DNA of 64,000 bases, taken from Nansenia antarctica. Its lineage: Eukaryota > Chordata > Actinopteri > Argentiniformes > Microstomatidae. Position 1 is the stretch's first letter, and every line of letters starts with the position of its first letter. Below the pieces are notes generated by a model. That model saw nothing but the letters and a program-made list of their open reading frames with translations. It had not been told where the DNA came from and ran no database searches. The translations under genes and the position numbers were made by a program. Positions 11,200-21,084 of this stretch are shown here, in pieces. The DNA lies in contig OZ022340.1 in NCBI GenBank assembly GCA_963989245.1, positions 42,788,525 through 42,852,524 of the forward strand. Direction: 5' to 3'.

Positions 11200-11715
11200 G
11201 TTTGTGTAACGGTCATCATGGTGGAGCTGACCGTTCCATGGGAAGAGGGGATGGAGGCTGCCTTCGAGAGAAAGAAGGAAAAGTACACAGACTTGGCAGC
11301 TGCGTGCTCGCAAGCAGGGTGGAGGGCAGTCACCTATCCTGTGGAAGTTGGGTGCAGAGGCTATACAGGAACATCTACACAGCGGCTCCTGAGGTCGCTG
11401 GGGATCACAGGATCCAAGCTGAGAAAGGCGCTCAAAGACCTGGCGGAGGAGGCTGAACAAGGGAGCTTCTGGCTCTGGCTCAGAAGAAAGGACAAGGCGT
11501 GGGGGAAAGGAGGATCCTAGGGCTGGCTGCAGGGAGTGGCAGGGAGACGTCCCTGTCACTGCTCCACCACCTTGAGATGTTCCGGGATTAAAGGAGCGAA
11601 ACATCAGTGAAGGGTGGCTCCCGGCTGACGACCCTGCAGTCAGCCCACTGGCACCGTCGGAGGTGCGACAGGCAGCAATGCCCAGCAGGTATACCCACCT
11701 GTGCTTTCATCTGTG
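11200..11715 (+). pseudogene. 3' end of a LINE with restriction-like endonuclease (R2/NeSL-type)
   Basis: An open stretch to 11520 encodes VELTVPWEEG, then PVEVGCRGYTGTSTQRLL, LRKALKDLAEEAE and SFWLWLRRKD. I recognise this as the C-terminal end of LINE proteins that use a restriction-like rather than an APE endonuclease. The VELTVPWE strand carries the acidic residue of the nuclease core. The preceding PD motif, reverse transcriptase and zinc finger are absent, so this is a strongly 5'-truncated copy. About 200 bases of untranslated sequence follow up to the Gypsy-1 insertion at 11720. The family assignment is from memory of the motif and moderate. Confidence 0.55.
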
Positions 11716-11719
11716 TTTG

Positions 11720-12367
11720 TGTAACGATGGTCAAACAGCCAAACTTCTTTCATTTAATTCGTTTATTTGACCTGCAGAGAAGACATATAGAACACAATTC
11801 TTCTCTGGTCTGCTTGTGAATCCATTAAGCTGGCGGCCATTTTCTCGGTCCACCGTCTATGTACATTTCACATCAGGACAGTTTGTTCACAGAAAGAACA
11901 CAAACTTCCCTCAAACATTACAAATAACAATTACAAACAACATGTGGAGCGACATACCTGCAGAGAAGACATATAGAACACAATTCTTCTCTGGTCTGCT
12001 TGTGAATCTGCACGTTCAAAACAACATACAATAAATGTTCTGTTTCACATCATCACAATACATCACAATACATGTAAAAACAAACAGCACAGTACTACAC
12101 CAACATTTTCACCCTACATTACAAGATTCTCCATACAAACAACAAAACACGAGGAGCGTTTTACATGCGCACATACCCATTAAGCTGGCGGCCATTTTCT
12201 GACGCACCACCGCAAGTACGGCAACAAGAGAAGGACAAACGAACGTGCAGACCTGCAGTACACCCAAACTCCAAAGGGGGGCTCCAACAACAACCAGGGC
12301 TGCTCAAAGCACGGCGAAACTCATCTACATTCACCACAGCTAAACATACATTCCCAACTCTGTTACA
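11720..12367 (-). repeat. Gypsy-1 3' LTR
   Basis: 648 bp, TGTAACG...TGTTACA. It matches the right LTR base for base in the segments I compared, including both ends and the internal motif with two copies of GACCTGCAGAGAAGACATAT-like sequence. Confidence 0.95.
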
Positions 12368-12387
12368 CCCACCTCCCCTGAATTTCG
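12368..12387 (-). promoter_or_regulatory. Gypsy-1 polypurine tract
   Basis: On the minus strand AGGGGAGGTGGG lies immediately 5' of the 3' LTR. This is the usual primer for plus-strand DNA synthesis. Confidence 0.75.
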
Positions 12388-12707
12388 CCAACCTTGAGCA
12401 GCAACTATACATTTAAATACTACTTTTTACTTTTTACACTATTACATAGGGCCGCCAAAGGACAGGACAGCCAACTTGAAAAGTATCCTATAAGGATGAA
12501 GTGGAAAGAGAGGTAAACTACCTCTCCAACCAACTACTGGCGGTAGGATGCGTTCTACACCCCACAAGACCCTATTTTCACTGTGTATTACTAGCCTTCA
12601 AGAGGCCACAACCTCTTATGAAACAATCAGAATAACGAACAAACCTATATGTCATAGGATGTCAGTGTGCACAGTGTATACATGCACTGAACTGAGCTTC
12701 GGCTTAT
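12388..12707 (-). other. Gypsy-1 3' untranslated region
   Basis: About 320 bases lie between the pol stop and the polypurine tract. No convincing coding signal is seen on either strand. Confidence 0.6.
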
Positions 12708-15700
12708 CTAACTGTGGGAAGCCTGGAACACTGACCTGCAAACAGCTCGAATGTTTGACTTAGTGTCTTGGATAATGTCTTGTCCTGACATAGTATAAAT
12801 CAATCTGTCAACTGGTTTGATAAGGCGACCAAACTTGGACTTGACCTGTGTGACTGTACTAGGATGTTCACACTGTGTGACAGAAGCTAAAGTGTCAGTA
12901 CGCTGTGTGTCACTAGCATCATCTGTCTGATTTGTGTTACCAGAAACATCAGTACAATCATCAGCGCTAACCACAAATCTAGAATCAGAGTTAATGGACT
13001 GATCTACCATTTGCTCCTCAGCCATCTGCTCGGGAACCCTCTGAGGGGCAAACGAGACTGAAGACACTACAGTGTTAGTAGCCTCTGTCCGTGAGTGGTC
13101 AGGGAATGGTAACTGGGTGACCCACTCCAGGGTTCTTCCCTTGGGATCCTTGGGCTCTGGAACAGTCAAGGGAACATCCCTCTCCCGAACAGCTCTTCCC
13201 CCATACTCCATGTCTTCAACCTCCCCTCCCTCACTCCCAGGACAGGAATCCACTCTCTCCGACTCGAACGCGGTTCCTCTACTCACTTCCCCAGGCAAGG
13301 AATCCTGTTCCACTTCCGATACGGACATGTCACTTGGCTCATTTGATGTATGAACAGCAGACAGGGATGAAACTGGGTCAGAGATCACACTCGTATCATA
13401 CACCGGCAGAAAGTTCACCAACAACAATAGATTACGGTGGACTACCTTCTCTCGTCCAGTGACAGTGTCTTGTATCCTATATGTGTGAGTCTCAGAGTTC
13501 CTATCCACCACAGTGTATACAGTAGACTCCCAACGATCAGCCACCTTTCTCTTTCCTCTCTCTCTCTTGTTCGCCAACAGCACACGGTCTCCGACGTCAA
13601 TGGTGGGCCCTTTTACTCGTCTGTTGTAGAGCTCTGTGTGACGGTGCTGTTCTTTTATGACATGTTCCTGGGCTATGACCATAGCTTCTCTCAGATCCTT
13701 CGTGAGAGACATCACATACTTGTCGTAGCTGACCACAGCTGGATCATTCAGGACTGTCCGGAAGAGTATATCGACAGGGAGACGAGGAGTACGCCCAAAC
13801 ATCAGATAGAAAGGTGCATAGCCAGTTGACTCATGCGCTGTGCTATTGTACATGAACGTCAGAGTTTGCAAACGCCTCGGCCAGTTGATTTTTGCCTCTG
13901 GTTCAAGCGCTCGGATCATGTTACCGAGAGTTCTATTGAAACGTTCCACACTACCGTTACCCATCGGGTGATACGGGGTTGTGTGCGACTTTCTGACACC
14001 GGAGACTCTGAGCAGCTCACTCACTAGTTGACTCTCGAAGCTAGCTCCCTGGTCGCTGTGGATACGTTCTGGGAACCCAAAGACGCAGAAGAACTTGTCC
14101 CATAGAACTCTCGCCACCTGTTTGGCTGACTGATCTTTGCAGGGGAATGCCTGGGCCATTCTTGTAAAATGGTCAGTAACAACTAACACATCAACTGACT
14201 TGTTCCTTGAGTCCTCCGCTGACCAGAAATCAATGCAAACCAGCTGAAGTGGCCTGGTTGATGTGATACTCTGCAAAGGCGCCCTCGCAGCAGGTTCAAC
14301 AGTCTTACTGACAATACACCGCTGGCAGTTACGGACGTAGTCTCTTACGTCTCTGTCGAGGTTGAGCCAGAAGAACCTCTGTCTGGCCAAGCCAAGACTC
14401 CTGAACTGACCTTGATGGCCGGCATGGTCATGAACACCTCTCAGAACTTCAACTTTCTTAGACTCAGGAACCACATACTGGCGGCGTTTTGACTTCACGA
14501 CTTGATCCCTCGAGACTCTGTAGAGTATCCCATTGCTCACAACAAGTTTCTCCCAGTGCTTCAGGTACCTCATGACTGTGACTGATTCCTTATCTCTCTC
14601 TCTCCTGGAGGGTCTCCGATGTCTCTCCACATAGTACAAGACTCGAGAGAGAGTTCTGTCTCTGAGCTGTTCATCCCGGAGTTCCTTCTCACTGTAAGCA
14701 GGAAGTGAGTCCTGACCACCTGGGACTAACTGAGGCAAATGGTGCAAGACTGCTACAGCACGCGTTCTTGCTCCGACCTCCCACAGATCGTCATATGACT
14801 GTAGAACAACAGACACTTCATCCATCTCCATAGACTGAGCGTGGACATGCAGAGGTGATGGGACACTTTGAGCGTAACTCTCTACCTGGCGTGGAGTGTC
14901 ACCACTATCATTGGACGACCGGAAGGCGTCCTGTACAGAAGCACTCGACACATCCTGGACTTCGGAGAGGAGATTCTTGTAGGGCTCTTCAAGTAATCTG
15001 TGACTGACTCTCTGCTTGACGAAAGGCACACGACTCAAGGCATCAGCGACAACATTCTGTGGGCCTGGCACGTACTTGATGTCGAAGTTATAGCTCGCTA
15101 ACTTAGCCACCCATCGTTGCTCGCAGCAGTCCAGCTTGGGCTTCGTCATGATATGAGTCAATGGATTATTGTCCGTCCAAACAGTGAAATCATGCCCCTT
15201 CAACCAATGGCTGAACTTGTCACAGACACTCCACTTCAAGGCTAGGAATTCCAACCGATGGGCTGGGTAATTTCTCTGAGACAGAGAGAGGGACTTGCTG
15301 GCGAATGCGATTGGCCTCGCTCGGTCTTCACCCTCTTGGATCTGCGACAGGACAGCACCGATGCCATCAAGGGACGCGTCCGTTGACAGCATGAAGGGAC
15401 GGCTGAAATCAGGGTGAGCCAGGACAGCCGTCTCAACCAGCGCCGTTTTCAGCTTCTGGAAAGCCTGCTCCGTTTCGGGGGTCCAGTCAGTAACCTTCAA
15501 CTTCCTGCTTTGTGACCTTTGTTTGGACTGTTTCACCTTCCCTTTTCTCTTCTGGCCCGTCAACAGAGAGAAGAGAGGCTTTGCAATAGCGGAGAAGCTA
15601 GGCACAAAGTGCTGGTAATAATTGATCATCCCCAAGAAAGATCTGATTCGTTTCTGTGAGGGGGTTACACCGTCCGCTTCCATCAGGTCAGCACTTGTCA

Positions 15701-17570
15701 TCTTTGCGATGCTCTCAACTTTGCTGGGATCAGTCAACACACCGTTGTCATTAATTATGTGGCCGAGGAATTTGACGGATTTCCGGAGAAAAAAACACTT
15801 CTTGGGGGCCAATTTCAGGTTATGACCACGCAGTCTACTGAACACCATCTCCAAGCGTTCCAGAGCTGTCCTCTCATCAGGGGCGTACACCAATAAATCA
15901 TCCAGATAAACCAGTAAGCTCAGATAGTTCTGGTCTCCGAAAATGCTAGTCATCATACGCATGAAGCTCCCAGGACTATTACAGAGGCCCTGCGGGAGGC
16001 GATTATACTCATACAAGCCCATAGGTGTTGTAAAGGCAGAGTACTTTCTGTCATCCTCGTGTAGTGGCATGTTATAAAACCCTGAGGTTAGATCCATAGT
16101 ACTAAACAAGGAGTTACCTCCAAGTGCAGCTAAGCAGTCGGCCTGGTGAGGGAGAGGGTGAGCATCCTTCAGGGTCCTCTTGTTCAGCCAGCGAAAGTCT
16201 GTACAGATACGGAGATCTCCGTTCTTTTTCCATACAAGAACCAACGGAGATGCATATTCACTGGTTGACTTCCTGATTATATCTTTCTCCTCCATCTCAC
16301 TCAGTACTTGGCGCAACTTCTGATACTGACTGGGGGGCACTCGTCTGAATGGGAGCCGGAATGGCCTGTGATCTGAGAGGTGAATGCGATGTATGAAGCC
16401 CTTTGCCTCTCCACAATCCAGGTGATGGCGTGAGAAGATGTCCTTGTAGCGCACAACCAGGTCAGCCATCTTGCTTCTACACTGTTCAGACACGTCACAG
16501 GAGTGTATGTCGAGCCCACTCAATCCCATGTACTTCAGTTCCTCATCAACAGTGCGGGCCGCATTTTCACTGGACGGGGTTACTTGACAGCAACTGAGTA
16601 GTGGGACCTCAGCAGGTCCGGTCTCATCCATGTCCTCGAGCGCAATGCAGGAGAAGACGTCGGCCAATTTAGCATTGCGTCTTACCAAGACGGGCCTGTC
16701 GGACGAGTTGATCAGCTTCAATGGAACCCATCCGTCTCCCCACAAAGGAGTAACAACTCTGGCCACCAGAACCCCTCTTGGAGCTGAGCGACACGATGTG
16801 GGCTCTGTCATCACAGCGCTACCAGGAGACACAATAGTGGACTTGGGTAGCTTGCCCCACATCAGGTACTCCCGACCAGGCTCAAGACACACGGCTGAGT
16901 TGCACCTGACTGTGCCTATCTTGTCAGGTATGACGTCACCTCGCCAACGGTTCAGACCAGCGAGCATCGAGAGAAACTGTTCAGATTCTGGATCGCCAGC
17001 AGGACAGGGCGTAGACACAGCCTTCCAGTAGCCATCACATTGCTTATACTGCCGGAGGATATATTTAATAACATTGGTGCCTAGTATCAACTCATCATGC
17101 TGGCCTTCAACTACCAGAGTGGGAACCATAATCCTACAGCCATACACCTCCATTTCCACGTTGAAAGCTGACTCAGGCTTGACACGGCGACCACCACAGC
17201 CAACAAGCACCACATTTGAACTGAACTGGTTATGCTCTGTAGCAACTCCAACCTCTCTAAGCTTTCCCTCTGCCGTCTTACTCATTGTACAAGCCATAGA
17301 CCCACTGTCTAGCATAGCATTTAGAGTCACTGTATTACCAACTGTCACAGGTGTGTAGAAAAGGCTGTCACTACCACTAATTGTATGCGTATTCTGATAA
17401 ACAATATCTTCAGAGTTATCACTTGAGCTTTTGAGAGCTATATACACTGTCTCAGCACTAGATTCGTCCTCACAATGGGAGTTTACTTGGCGACCTATAT
17501 TTTCTCCCTCTGAATACAGGCCACCTAGTTTCCCTGAGGCTGAGGTGCTCGGGACGACCTGGTGGGACAC
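12708..17570 (-). CDS. Gypsy-1 pol polyprotein
   Basis: This encodes the enzymes of the element, made as a gag-pol fusion by -1 frameshifting. Domains in order: aspartic protease (LDSGS, catalytic Asp at about residue 88); reverse transcriptase (LVYLDDLLVY, about residues 551-560); RNase H (LSTDASLDGIG and WTDNNPL); the integrase zinc finger (HDHAGHQG... CQRC) and the integrase core with D (CIDFW), D (HSDQGASF) and E (SVERFNRTL); then a long acidic C-terminal tail of about 250 residues with no recognised domain. The frame opens just after a TGA at 17571-17573 and has no ATG before the protease. Its first residues are therefore reached only through the gag overlap; the 5' coordinate marks the first codon after that stop. 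All catalytic motifs are present. Protease-RT-RH-IN order is typical of Metaviridae. Confidence 0.95.
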   Translation of the reverse strand: MSHQVVPSTSASGKLGGLYSEGENIGRQVNSHCEDESSAETVYIALKSSSDNSEDIVYQNTHTISGSDSLFYTPVTVGNTVTLNAMLDSGSMACTMSKTAEGKLREVGVATEHNQFSSNVVLVGCGGRRVKPESAFNVEMEVYGCRIMVPTLVVEGQHDELILGTNVIKYILRQYKQCDGYWKAVSTPCPAGDPESEQFLSMLAGLNRWRGDVIPDKIGTVRCNSAVCLEPGREYLMWGKLPKSTIVSPGSAVMTEPTSCRSAPRGVLVARVVTPLWGDGWVPLKLINSSDRPVLVRRNAKLADVFSCIALEDMDETGPAEVPLLSCCQVTPSSENAARTVDEELKYMGLSGLDIHSCDVSEQCRSKMADLVVRYKDIFSRHHLDCGEAKGFIHRIHLSDHRPFRLPFRRVPPSQYQKLRQVLSEMEEKDIIRKSTSEYASPLVLVWKKNGDLRICTDFRWLNKRTLKDAHPLPHQADCLAALGGNSLFSTMDLTSGFYNMPLHEDDRKYSAFTTPMGLYEYNRLPQGLCNSPGSFMRMMTSIFGDQNYLSLLVYLDDLLVYAPDERTALERLEMVFSRLRGHNLKLAPKKCFFLRKSVKFLGHIINDNGVLTDPSKVESIAKMTSADLMEADGVTPSQKRIRSFLGMINYYQHFVPSFSAIAKPLFSLLTGQKRKGKVKQSKQRSQSRKLKVTDWTPETEQAFQKLKTALVETAVLAHPDFSRPFMLSTDASLDGIGAVLSQIQEGEDRARPIAFASKSLSLSQRNYPAHRLEFLALKWSVCDKFSHWLKGHDFTVWTDNNPLTHIMTKPKLDCCEQRWVAKLASYNFDIKYVPGPQNVVADALSRVPFVKQRVSHRLLEEPYKNLLSEVQDVSSASVQDAFRSSNDSGDTPRQVESYAQSVPSPLHVHAQSMEMDEVSVVLQSYDDLWEVGARTRAVAVLHHLPQLVPGGQDSLPAYSEKELRDEQLRDRTLSRVLYYVERHRRPSRRERDKESVTVMRYLKHWEKLVVSNGILYRVSRDQVVKSKRRQYVVPESKKVEVLRGVHDHAGHQGQFRSLGLARQRFFWLNLDRDVRDYVRNCQRCIVSKTVEPAARAPLQSITSTRPLQLVCIDFWSAEDSRNKSVDVLVVTDHFTRMAQAFPCKDQSAKQVARVLWDKFFCVFGFPERIHSDQGASFESQLVSELLRVSGVRKSHTTPYHPMGNGSVERFNRTLGNMIRALEPEAKINWPRRLQTLTFMYNSTAHESTGYAPFYLMFGRTPRLPVDILFRTVLNDPAVVSYDKYVMSLTKDLREAMVIAQEHVIKEQHRHTELYNRRVKGPTIDVGDRVLLANKRERGKRKVADRWESTVYTVVDRNSETHTYRIQDTVTGREKVVHRNLLLLVNFLPVYDTSVISDPVSSLSAVHTSNEPSDMSVSEVEQDSLPGEVSRGTAFESERVDSCPGSEGGEVEDMEYGGRAVRERDVPLTVPEPKDPKGRTLEWVTQLPFPDHSRTEATNTVVSSVSFAPQRVPEQMAEEQMVDQSINSDSRFVVSADDCTDVSGNTNQTDDASDTQRTDTLASVTQCEHPSTVTQVKSKFGRLIKPVDRLIYTMSGQDIIQDTKSNIRAVCRSVFQASHS
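17525..17534 (-). promoter_or_regulatory. Gypsy-1 programmed -1 frameshift site
   Basis: On the minus strand the heptamer GGGAAAC (plus 17528-17534) sits in the X-XXY-YYZ register of the gag frame and directly abuts the gag TAG. A slip of one base back places the ribosome in the pol frame. The same heptamer is the known slippery site of some retroviruses and of PEG10. A stimulatory downstream structure was not worked out. Confidence 0.85.
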
Positions 17571-19069
17571 TCAACTTTTGTGTGACCTGGGGCTAAACAG
17601 ACAAAGCACAGCCTCTCTGACATGCAGTGTGAGATGGTAGTGTGTCTACTGTCATCACAGACTCGGCAGGCCTTCTCACGGGCGCCACCCTGGTATCTTC
17701 CGCCACGAGGAGCACTGTCACGCTGCTGCACTTTCCCCATCATCTGCTCCAGACTCTCCATAATGCGAGCAAGAATCCTGTCTTCAGATTGCTGAGTGTT
17801 CTGGGCCACAGCAGTCGCGGAGGAGGGGCACGGAAGCTGGCCTAAAGCATGGTCCTGGGAAGGAATGAGGGTAGAAGGCGGACACTGTGTGTGGTACACT
17901 GGACTATGGGCAGGAGCAGGGGGGTACTGGGTGGAACACTGCTCAGACACAGACTGAATCGAAGGCTCTGGATGAGACTGCACAGTGTGGAGGGCGGTGG
18001 CATGGCTCTTCAATGGCACAGAACTACCGGTCCTGCCAGAGGCTCTCAGCTCTCTCTGATAATTATCAATCTTCAACTGTATGTCTCGTGAGCTCCACTC
18101 CTCAATAGCCTTGCATTCCAGAATACGGGATAGTCCAGAGTCCGGGCAATGCCTGACAAACATCCGTGCTACCTCTTCACCCACGTTCTCCATCCTCCTA
18201 CCTTGTCTGCGAAGGCCCTCACCAGCTACATCAGCTGCTTTGTTGATCCTCAACCAGTAGTCTACAGGGTTCTCATTGGGTCTGGGTAGAGTGGCATAGA
18301 AATCTGACAACGGGAGGCATGATGACACATCACTGAAGTACTTGAGAAGGATATCATAGATGAGATCAGGGTTCTGCTTCACATCAAGTGTCTGATCGCT
18401 TCGCAAACCAACCCTCACAACATCCTTTGCCTTACCCATCAGCCTTGCCAGTATCTCCTCAGCCTGTTCATGCATTGGACATTTCTGCTTTCTCAGATAA
18501 GCTTTAGACATGTCAATCCAGTCCTGGACTGAACACTTATCAGAACTATCACCTCGGAACATTGGTGGTTCCCTGTCTGATGTTACATTCACAGTAACGC
18601 ACGGAACCTCCTGTCTAACAACATTAGGATCAGTTACAGGATCTGGAGGCGATGTGCAGTTGAGGTGTGCACTGCTCATACTACTTGAGTGAACTACACC
18701 AGCTGAAATTAACTTGGTTACAATGGACTCGCCAATCTGAGCACCTAGCTGACCCATCATGTCTGAAAGGTGATGAAGAGCTTCAGTGTCATTAACACTG
18801 GGTGTGGATGTGGGAGGAGCCTCCCCTGTAAACTGTCCGACAGCAGCACAACCTGGGTCCTGACCTGACCCTGTGCCTCTACCACTGTCAGTAAACAACT
18901 GGGAACACCCCACCTCCCTACTATTGACAGCACTGTCAATGTCGATGTCACTGTCAATGTCTATGACAGCACTGTCTGCTCTGCTCTGACATGCCCCCCA
19001 TGCACCCCTCCCCATAGGCAACACTGGACTGGCAAAAATCTCATCATTAAAACCTGGCCTCTGAGCCAT
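17525..19069 (-). CDS. Gypsy-1 gag polyprotein
   Basis: This 514-residue structural protein forms the virus-like particle. The ATG at 19069 is the first in the frame after the primer site. The N-terminal third is Ser/Asp-rich with a short repeated DIDSDID segment. The centre looks like a gypsy capsid (VQDWIDMSKAYLRKQ, NPVDYWLRINKAAD). The C-terminus has one canonical zinc knuckle C-X2-C-X4-H-X4-C (C488 to C501, CFVCLAPGHTKVEC), preceded by a Cys/His segment CRVCDDSRHTTISHC. The stop is TAG at 17525-17527. It overlaps pol by 46 bases, with pol in the -1 frame. Confidence 0.9.
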   Translation of the reverse strand: MAQRPGFNDEIFASPVLPMGRGAWGACQSRADSAVIDIDSDIDIDSAVNSREVGCSQLFTDSGRGTGSGQDPGCAAVGQFTGEAPPTSTPSVNDTEALHHLSDMMGQLGAQIGESIVTKLISAGVVHSSSMSSAHLNCTSPPDPVTDPNVVRQEVPCVTVNVTSDREPPMFRGDSSDKCSVQDWIDMSKAYLRKQKCPMHEQAEEILARLMGKAKDVVRVGLRSDQTLDVKQNPDLIYDILLKYFSDVSSCLPLSDFYATLPRPNENPVDYWLRINKAADVAGEGLRRQGRRMENVGEEVARMFVRHCPDSGLSRILECKAIEEWSSRDIQLKIDNYQRELRASGRTGSSVPLKSHATALHTVQSHPEPSIQSVSEQCSTQYPPAPAHSPVYHTQCPPSTLIPSQDHALGQLPCPSSATAVAQNTQQSEDRILARIMESLEQMMGKVQQRDSAPRGGRYQGGAREKACRVCDDSRHTTISHCMSERLCFVCLAPGHTKVECPTRSSRAPQPQGN

Positions 19070-19330
19070 AGTGGTACAGACTTGCGTTGTGTAATATTAC
19101 TGAATGAAAATAATAATAATAATAATAATGTTTAAAAAAAAATATAAAGTTACAGCAGGACATAAAAACCAAAACAATCAAAGCACTTTTTAAACTGATA
19201 TAATCACAGACCTCAGACTGAATGACCATTTACTATAATACTCTGACCACACTTGATCAATCACACTAAGACCTGGCATCCACGCAGCATCCACGGAGAT
19301 CGGCGTTCAGCTGATCTTGAGATCGACGTG
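19070..19330 (-). other. Gypsy-1 5' leader
   Basis: Between the primer site and the gag ATG, non-coding sequence includes an (AAT)n-like run (about 19108-19128) and an A-run near 19135. Confidence 0.6.
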
Positions 19331-19341
19331 TCACGGCACCA
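19331..19341 (-). promoter_or_regulatory. Gypsy-1 primer binding site (tRNA-His)
   Basis: On the minus strand TGGTGCCGTGA starts one base after the 5' LTR. It matches the complement of the 3' end of vertebrate tRNA-His, and the match continues for one further base. Confidence 0.8.
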
Positions 19342-19342
19342 G

Positions 19343-19990
19343 TGTAACGATGGTCAAACAGCCAAACTTCTTTCATTTAATTCGTTTATTTGACCTGCAG
19401 AGAAGACATATAGAACACAATTCTTCTCTGGTCTGCTTGTGAATCCATTAAGCTGGCGGCCATTTTCTCGGTCCACCGTCTATGTACATTTCACATCAGG
19501 ACAGTTTGTTCACAGAAAGAACACAAACTTCCCTCAAACATTACAAATAACAATTACAAACAACATGTGGAGCGACATACCTGCAGAGAAGACATATAGA
19601 ACACAATTCTTCTCTGGTCTGCTTGTGAATCTGCACGTTCAAAACAACATACAATAAATGTTCTGTTTCACATCATCACAATACATCACAATACATGTAA
19701 AAACAAACAGCACAGTACTACACCAACATTTTCACCCTACATTACAAGATTCTCCATACAAACAACAAAACACGAGGAGCGTTTTACATGCGCACATACC
19801 CATTAAGCTGGCGGCCATTTTCTGACGCACCACCGCAAGTACGGCAACAAGAGAAGGACAAACGAACGTGCAGACCTGCAGTACACCCAAACTCCAAAGG
19901 GGGGCTCCAACAACAACCAGGGCTGCTCAAAGCACGGCGAAACTCATCTACATTCACCACAGCTAAACATACATTCCCAACTCTGTTACA
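19343..19990 (-). repeat. Gypsy-1 5' LTR
   Basis: 648 bp, TGTAACG...TGTTACA, the partner of 11720-12367. The short terminal inverted repeat TGTAAC/GTTACA is the integrase recognition end. Confidence 0.95.
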
Positions 19991-19994
19991 TTTG

Positions 19995-20538
19995 TACATA
20001 AAATAAAATTAAAAAATTTATCACAAAAAACTATGAGCCGAAACAAAAATTAACGAAACATCAAACACAGCAGAGGACAGGAGGGCTCTTTAAACAGGAG
20101 GGCTCTTTAAACAGGTGGACGAGTTGCCAATTGGTCCGGTACAGGCGCGCTAATGATGATGGACGTAACATCAGTCCAATCATGGGCGGGCACCGTGATT
20201 GAGAAAGGATTAAGAAAGGATTTAAAATTGTGAAAGGAGGAGACACAGAGGGGAAAATGTTTAATGTCAAAATGTTCATGCCAAACTAATAACATTTAGG
20301 GCCTGATTTACTAAGATCCCAAATAACGAATACTAATTGAAGTTCACACACAGGGGAAGTTGTGAGATATACTTGTTATAGGCTATACTTCAAATAAGGC
20401 CCGCTATCTTCTACATTGGAAAGATCAACAATCCTCACTGCACACCGTTATTAGATCAGCTTGCAGATGTAGAACCAGTTTGCACATTAATAGGCCATTA
20501 ATAGGCTAATAAGTTATAATTCTGTATTTTTGTTCTAG
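19995..20538. other. Unassigned AT-rich sequence
   Basis: No gene is seen. A tandem duplication of AGGAGGGCTCTTTAAAC occurs at about 20078-20112. GGGCCTGATTTACTAAG at about 20299 resembles a DNA-transposon terminus, but I found no inverted partner. Confidence 0.4.
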
Positions 20539-20797
20539 CTTATCATCGTACTCTAAACGATGCTGTCCAAGTGCGCCATCCTTCACTTTGGATATTCCTT
20601 CGGCACCTGAAGGATCAGCAAACGCTTTCAGAGGATAAGCTGGGGATGGCAGACAGAGGCCACGCTCCCCCAACAAGGAGACGGAAGTGGAGGGAGTTGG
20701 AGGCCCGTCTACTGAGGCTGAAAGAACAGTATATGCAGGGCCTCAGAGATCTGGCTTCGTACTGGAGGGCTGTCAGCCATAGCGTCCGTATGGGCTA
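20539..20797 (+). pseudogene. MULE-type transposase C-terminal fragment
   Basis: After a splice-acceptor-like TTTTGTTCTAG ending at 20538, an open frame reads AYHRTLND, then VRHPSLWIFLRHLKDQQ, and a basic helical end (RRRKWRELEARLLRLKEQY) to a stop at 20795-20797. HPSLW...LRxLKxxQ followed by an Arg-rich helix is the pattern I associate with the C-terminal end of Mutator-like (MULE/FLYWCH-type) transposases in fish. The catalytic domain is not present upstream. It could alternatively be an exon of a host gene derived from such a transposase. Confidence 0.45.
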
Positions 20798-21065
20798 GAT
20801 CTTTTTGATTTTTGCATTTTTGCACATTTATTTGGATAGCACTTTGGCCTATGTTGTTGTTATATTATTGTTATTGGCCTAATTTAATTATTATTGTTAT
20901 TGTTATTATTGTTATTATGTATGCACAAACATAGTTTAATTAGTTGGTTGCAATAAAAGCCTATATTTTGGATTGATATCTCTACTGTATTTATTTGATT
21001 TCGTTTGACAAAAATATAGAAAAAATATTTAATAATGTGTATATATATATCACTGGTGTTCTTTT
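20798..21065. other. AT-rich spacer
   Basis: Very AT-rich sequence with ATT-type triplet runs near 20880-20920. No gene or element is recognised. It is the left target flank of the next L1. Confidence 0.5.
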
Positions 21066-21084
21066 AGGAATATAAGATTTTCAA

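Larger units (their letters stand above)
11720..19990 (-). mobile_element. Gypsy-1: complete Ty3/gypsy LTR retrotransposon
   Basis: This 8,271-bp element on the minus strand is bounded by two LTRs of equal length (648 bp). Both start TGTAAC and end GTTACA, and both are flanked by TTTG (11716-11719 and 19991-19994), a 4-bp target duplication. In transcription order come the 5' LTR (right), a primer site complementary to tRNA-His, gag (514 aa), a -1 frameshift signal, pol (protease, reverse transcriptase, RNase H, integrase), a polypurine tract and the 3' LTR (left). I saw no stop inside gag or pol, and the LTRs look identical along the stretches compared. This points to a recent and possibly still competent copy. 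It inserted 3' of the R2-type LINE remnant. Confidence 0.95.

Noticed and set aside
11195..11735. GTGTTTGTGTAACG occurs at about 11201 and again at the left edge of Gypsy-1 (about 11714)
   Set aside because: It could suggest a second LTR edge. The similarity ends after a few bases and the 4-bp TTTG duplication fits the LTR pair at 11720 and 19343, so I treat it as chance.
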